Of a stretch of 64,000 bases of DNA, positions 63,380-64,000 are shown piece by piece; position 1 is the first letter of the stretch; each line of letters starts with the position of its first letter. The notes beneath the pieces were generated by a model. It made no database searches and was not told where the DNA came from. It saw only the letters and a program-made list of their open reading frames with translations. Location: assembly GCA_932294295.1 (NCBI GenBank), contig OW028581.1, forward strand, positions 39,275,995 through 39,339,994. The letters are read 5' to 3'. Origin of the DNA: Alitta virens (taxonomy: Eukaryota; Annelida; Polychaeta; Phyllodocida; Nereididae). The position numbers and the translations under genes are program-made.

Positions 63380-64000
63380 ATTTCTGAACTCTATTTTGCA
63401 AATTCATGTTTAATTAAAGGAAGTCGTAGTTGACCAGCTATTTGAGTTTCACAGTTATGAGGATCAACTTTAAATAGAGATAGCAAATCAAGAAAATGCT
63501 GTGGCAAGGCATTGTTGAATCGTCTATTGCAGAATTTCAGGTCAAACAGTGCACAGATATCATGGAATTTCAAAAGATTTAGTTGTTTAAATAGACCACA
63601 GGTATGACAATTATATTTACTGTTAGTAAGAGCTCTGACAGCTTTTTTGTAAAATGAATATATTATGAAATTGCCAACCCCAAAGAAGAGCTCCATAGTT
63701 TAAGTGTGACAACACAAGGGAATTATAAATATTAACAAGACACAGAGATGCAACATATTTCTTAATCTGTTCATAATACCTACTGTTTTTGACAATTTCT
63801 TTGTAATCATATCTCAATGAGCTTTCCAATTTAGATTTCTAGCTAACATTATTCTAAGGAAGTTAAATTCATTGACAAATTCGATGACAGAATCTTCAAT
63901 TTTAATAGTAGGAATTTGAACTCTTCTTTCGGGTGCATGGAAAATCAAGGCTTTCATTTTGCTTTTGATAATTGACAGCTTCTTTCATTAGGAAATGCAC
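63380..64000 (-). mobile_element. decayed non-LTR RT fragment, minus strand
   Basis: Read from 64000 down: KAKMKALIFHAPERR, VIEFVNEFNFLRIML and NLNWKAH, then YNSLVLSHLNYGALLWGWQF, then KAVRALTNSKYNCHT and FHDICALFDLKF. These are the post-catalytic blocks (SKTK-like, FKFLGI, W..H, Y..L..PHL.YG...WG, KAVR.I) of CR1/Crack-like LINEs. Stops near 63836 and a frame change near 63690 break it. It runs off the window end. A different family from 57159-59315. Confidence 0.65.

Overview
The window is AT-rich animal nuclear DNA. Genes are split by short GT-AG introns, and the gaps are full of tRNA-derived SINEs, MITEs, mariner-like elements, LINE fragments and microsatellites. Gene content and repeat style suggest a marine invertebrate, perhaps a non-chordate deuterostome. 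The species is inferred, not proven.

Layout. (1) 0.5-2.2 kb, + strand: a small membrane-protein reading frame broken by one in-frame TAA, then an acidic orphan ORF. (2) 7.6-12.2 kb, - strand: the 5' part of a TRPV-like ankyrin/transmembrane channel, two exons ending after S4. (3) 12.2-20.6 kb: SINEs, MITEs and LINE debris, plus a possible small-exon gene on the - strand below a ZNF143-like promoter motif. (4) 20.7-31.0 kb, - strand: a complete HPS5 gene (BLOC-2 subunit) that I rebuilt as 22 coding exons with consistent phases, 1,419 codons plus stop, including one GC-AG intron. (5) 31-38 kb: a putative HPS5 promoter, an element with TCGTCA-rich inverted ends, and a CR1-like LINE split by a GGTTC-rich element. 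(6) 38.0-47.7 kb, + strand: an M13 (neprilysin-family) type II membrane protein in 20 exons whose zinc-binding and catalytic residues are nearly all replaced, so it is a predicted pseudopeptidase. (7) 48.6-49.5 kb, - strand: an intronless orphan five-TM protein. (8) 49.5-64 kb: mostly non-coding, with three LINE fragments (two of one family, both ending in TA microsatellites), MITEs, and one short hidden exon at 61.3 kb coding a RIIa-type docking helix.

The genes do not form a pathway. HPS5 and the M13 gene are divergent neighbours separated by about 7 kb of transposon-derived DNA. The most notable item is the catalytically dead M13 protein. The transposon nests and several short exons missed by ORF length filters are the other points worth checking.
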